Source: Actinernus sp. WN-2022 (lineage: Eukaryota; Cnidaria; Anthozoa; Actiniaria; Actinernidae). Taken from it: a stretch of DNA of 64,000 nucleotides. Both the position numbers and the translations under genes were made by a program. The notes under the pieces were generated by a model. It made no database searches, was not told the DNA's origin, and saw only the letters and a program-made list of their open reading frames with translations. The DNA is taken from positions 124,001 to 188,000 of the forward strand of contig JAOWCC010000045.1 in the NCBI GenBank assembly GCA_030867875.1. The letters are read 5' to 3'. Shown here piece by piece: positions 62,801 through 64,000 of the stretch. Numbering within the stretch: the stretch's first letter is position 1; every line of letters begins with the position of its first letter.

Positions 62801-64000
62801 TCTCTTTCTGAAGCTACCAGGAGATTGTTTGAGATGGTTTTGAAGCATAGTCAGTGGTTTTTTAGTTTTTGTCAGAAATCCAAGATTTTTTGCCTACCCG
62901 GTCTGGCAAAAATCAATCCAGATTTGACCATTTTTGAAGATGTTGATATTTTCTTTAATTCTTTCTCCAACTTAGTCCATTCATGTTCTGAAGCTACCAG
63001 GAGATTGTTTAACATCATTTTGAAGCATAGTGAGTGTTTTTTAGTTTTTATTAGAAATCCAATATTTTTTTGCCTACCCGGTCTGGCTAAAATCAATCCA
63101 GATTTGACCATTTTTGAAGATGTTGATTTTTTCTTTAATTCTTTCTCCAACTTAGTCCATTCATGTTCTGAAGCTACCAGGAGATTGTTTAACATCGTTT
63201 TGAAGCATGGTGAGTGTTTTTTAGTTTTTATTAGAAATCCAATATTTTTTTGCCTACCCGGTCTGGCTAAAATCAATCCAGATTTGAACATTTTTGAAGA
63301 TGTTGATTTTTTCTTTAATTCTTTCTCCAACTTAGTCCATTCATGTTCTGAAGCTACCAGGAGATTGTTTAACATCATTTTGAAGCATAGTGAGTGTTTT
63401 TTAGTTTTTATTAGAAATCCAATATTTTTTTGCCTACCCGGTCTGGCTAAAATCAATCCAGATTTGACCATTTTTGAAGATGTTGATATTTTCTTTAATT
63501 CTTTCTCCAACTTAGTCCATTCATGTTCTGAAGCTACCAGGAGATTGTTTAACATCATTTTGAAGCATAGTGAGTGTTTTTTAGTTTTTATTAGAAATCC
63601 AATATTTTTTTGCCTACCCGGTCTGGCTAAAATCAATCCAGATTTGACCATTTTTGAAGATGTTGATATTTTCTTTAATTCTTTCTCCAACTTAGTCCAT
63701 TCATGTTCTGAAGCTACCAGGAGATTGTTTAACATCATTTTGAAGCATAGTGAGTGTTTTTTAGTTTTTATTAGAAATCCAATATTTTTTTGCCTACCCG
63801 GTCTGGCTAAAATCAATCCAGATTTGACCATTTTTGAAGAGGTTGATATTTTCTTTAATTCTTTCTCCAACTTAGTCCATTCATGTTCTGAAGCTACCAG
63901 GAGATTGTTTAACATCATTTTGAAGCATAGTGAGTGTTTTTTAGTTTTTATTAGAAATCCAATATTTTTTTGCCTACCCGGTCTGGCTAAAATCAATCCA
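62801..64000 (+). repeat. Right-edge monomers after the last B tract
   Basis: After the B tract at 62,801 come class-A monomers in the order A68, T68 with G137/G149, A48 with T68, then A68 monomers, one with G61 (63,841). The order resembles 53,442-54,300 and 60,462-61,400 but with one extra A68 monomer. The array continues past the window with only 40 bp of the last monomer present. Confidence 0.88.

Larger units (their letters stand above)
1181..62909 (+). repeat. Class-B variant tracts (46 copies)
   Basis: A B tract runs from monomer position 101 to position 28 of the next monomer. It differs from class A at 103-105, 131, 133, 136, 137, 152, 170, 172, 3 and 28, gains one G near 157 and loses one T in the T7 tract, so the 180-bp period is kept. 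Starts: 1181, 2081, 2621, 3521, 5501, 6221, 8021, 9820, 10360, 11260, 11800, 12160, 13893, 14973, 16053, 16953, 18213, 19585, 21539, 23338, 25679, 26579, 27951, 29683, 30583, 31662, 36882, 38142, 41022, 41742, 42822, 43722, 45702, 46422, 48042, 48762, 49842, 50742, 52722, 53442, 56322, 57042, 58122, 59022, 60462, 62801. Spacing ranges from 2 to about 29 monomers with no single period. The tracts at 41022, 48042 and 56322 share a private C in place of G near position 171; the one at 45702 has a private T-to-C change at 45,739. Confidence 0.93.
1..64000 (+). repeat. 180-bp satellite DNA array filling the whole window
   Basis: Every 180 bases the same AT-rich sequence returns, always in the same orientation, with no unique sequence between units. 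The count closes exactly: 358 monomers plus 40 bp, less seven 68-bp deletions and a net loss of 4 single bases, equals 64,000 bp. Most class-A units differ from each other at only a few recurrent positions, while class-B units carry a diverged tract. The layout of homogeneous monomers, irregularly spaced variants and nested multi-monomer duplications is that of eukaryotic satellite DNA evolving by unequal crossover, as in centromeric or pericentromeric heterochromatin. The period is near nucleosome spacing, which is common for such satellites. I do not recognise the family, and centromere function is an inference that sequence alone cannot settle. Both window ends lie inside the array. Confidence 0.97.

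Noticed and set aside
1181..62909. B tracts as inserted mobile elements
   Set aside because: They replace rather than add sequence, keep the 180-bp period, remain alignable to class A throughout and have no target-site duplications.
1..64000. CRISPR array
   Set aside because: Repeats are contiguous 180-bp units without unique spacers, and no cas-like genes are present.
1..64000. Telomeric or microsatellite DNA, rDNA spacer or transposon internal repeats
   Set aside because: No telomere motif, rRNA sequence, terminal repeat or transposase or reverse transcriptase frame was found on either strand.
1..64000. Simple higher-order repeat with one constant multimer size
   Set aside because: B spacing varies from 2 to about 29 monomers, and duplication offsets (540, 1,080, 1,260, 1,440, 7,020, 8,280 bp) do not reduce to one unit other than the 180-bp monomer.

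Overview
The window is one uninterrupted tandem satellite array. A 180-bp AT-rich monomer (about 32% G+C; first monomer T 75, A 47, G 28, C 30) repeats head to tail, always in the same orientation, from the first base to the last. Counting indels, the window holds 358 monomer equivalents plus 40 bp: 358 x 180 + 40 = 64,480; minus seven 68-bp deletions (476 bp) and a net 4 single-base losses gives exactly 64,000. I see no gene, RNA gene, transposon, origin, CRISPR array or unique spacer. Both ends lie inside the array, so its true length is unknown. Such arrays are typical of eukaryotic centromeric or other constitutive heterochromatin. I do not recognise the monomer and cannot place the species; nothing here suggests a bacterium, plasmid or virus.

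Most monomers (class A) differ only at a few recurrent sites: 33 (T/A), 48 (C/A), 61 (G/T), 68 (A/T), 137 (A/G) and 149 (A/G/T), numbered from base 1 of the window. A second class (B) carries a diverged tract of about 108 bp from position 101 into position 28 of the next monomer, with 12 substitutions and two compensating 1-bp indels. There are 46 B tracts plus one A/B hybrid, never in adjacent monomers.

Layout. 1-9,065: constant phase; 2.38-7.62 kb is a near copy of a block 47 kb away. 9.07-12.09 kb: a 1,440-bp tandem duplication. 12.42-36 kb: the most rearranged part, with seven copies of a 112-bp truncated monomer, recurrent 1-bp indels, and dispersed duplications at offsets 5,692, 8,366, 8,324 and 11,203 bp. 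36.42-38.94 kb: two tandem 1,260-bp units. 39.55-62.40 kb: three copies of a higher-order repeat of about 7,020 bp, with a 7-monomer insertion between copies 2 and 3 and a 7-monomer deletion inside copy 3. 62.4-64 kb: further monomers like those at the start.

Because 180 is divisible by 3 and the consensus has no stop in one frame on each strand, very long open frames arise (up to 8,906 codons). I regard them as by-products of period and homogeneity. Six of the seven recurrent variant sites change the amino acid in each frame, the sense frame has ATG only inside B tracts, and the B tract is out of frame for about 30 bases. The biology here is satellite evolution: unequal crossover, local amplification of single mutations, and nested higher-order repeats.
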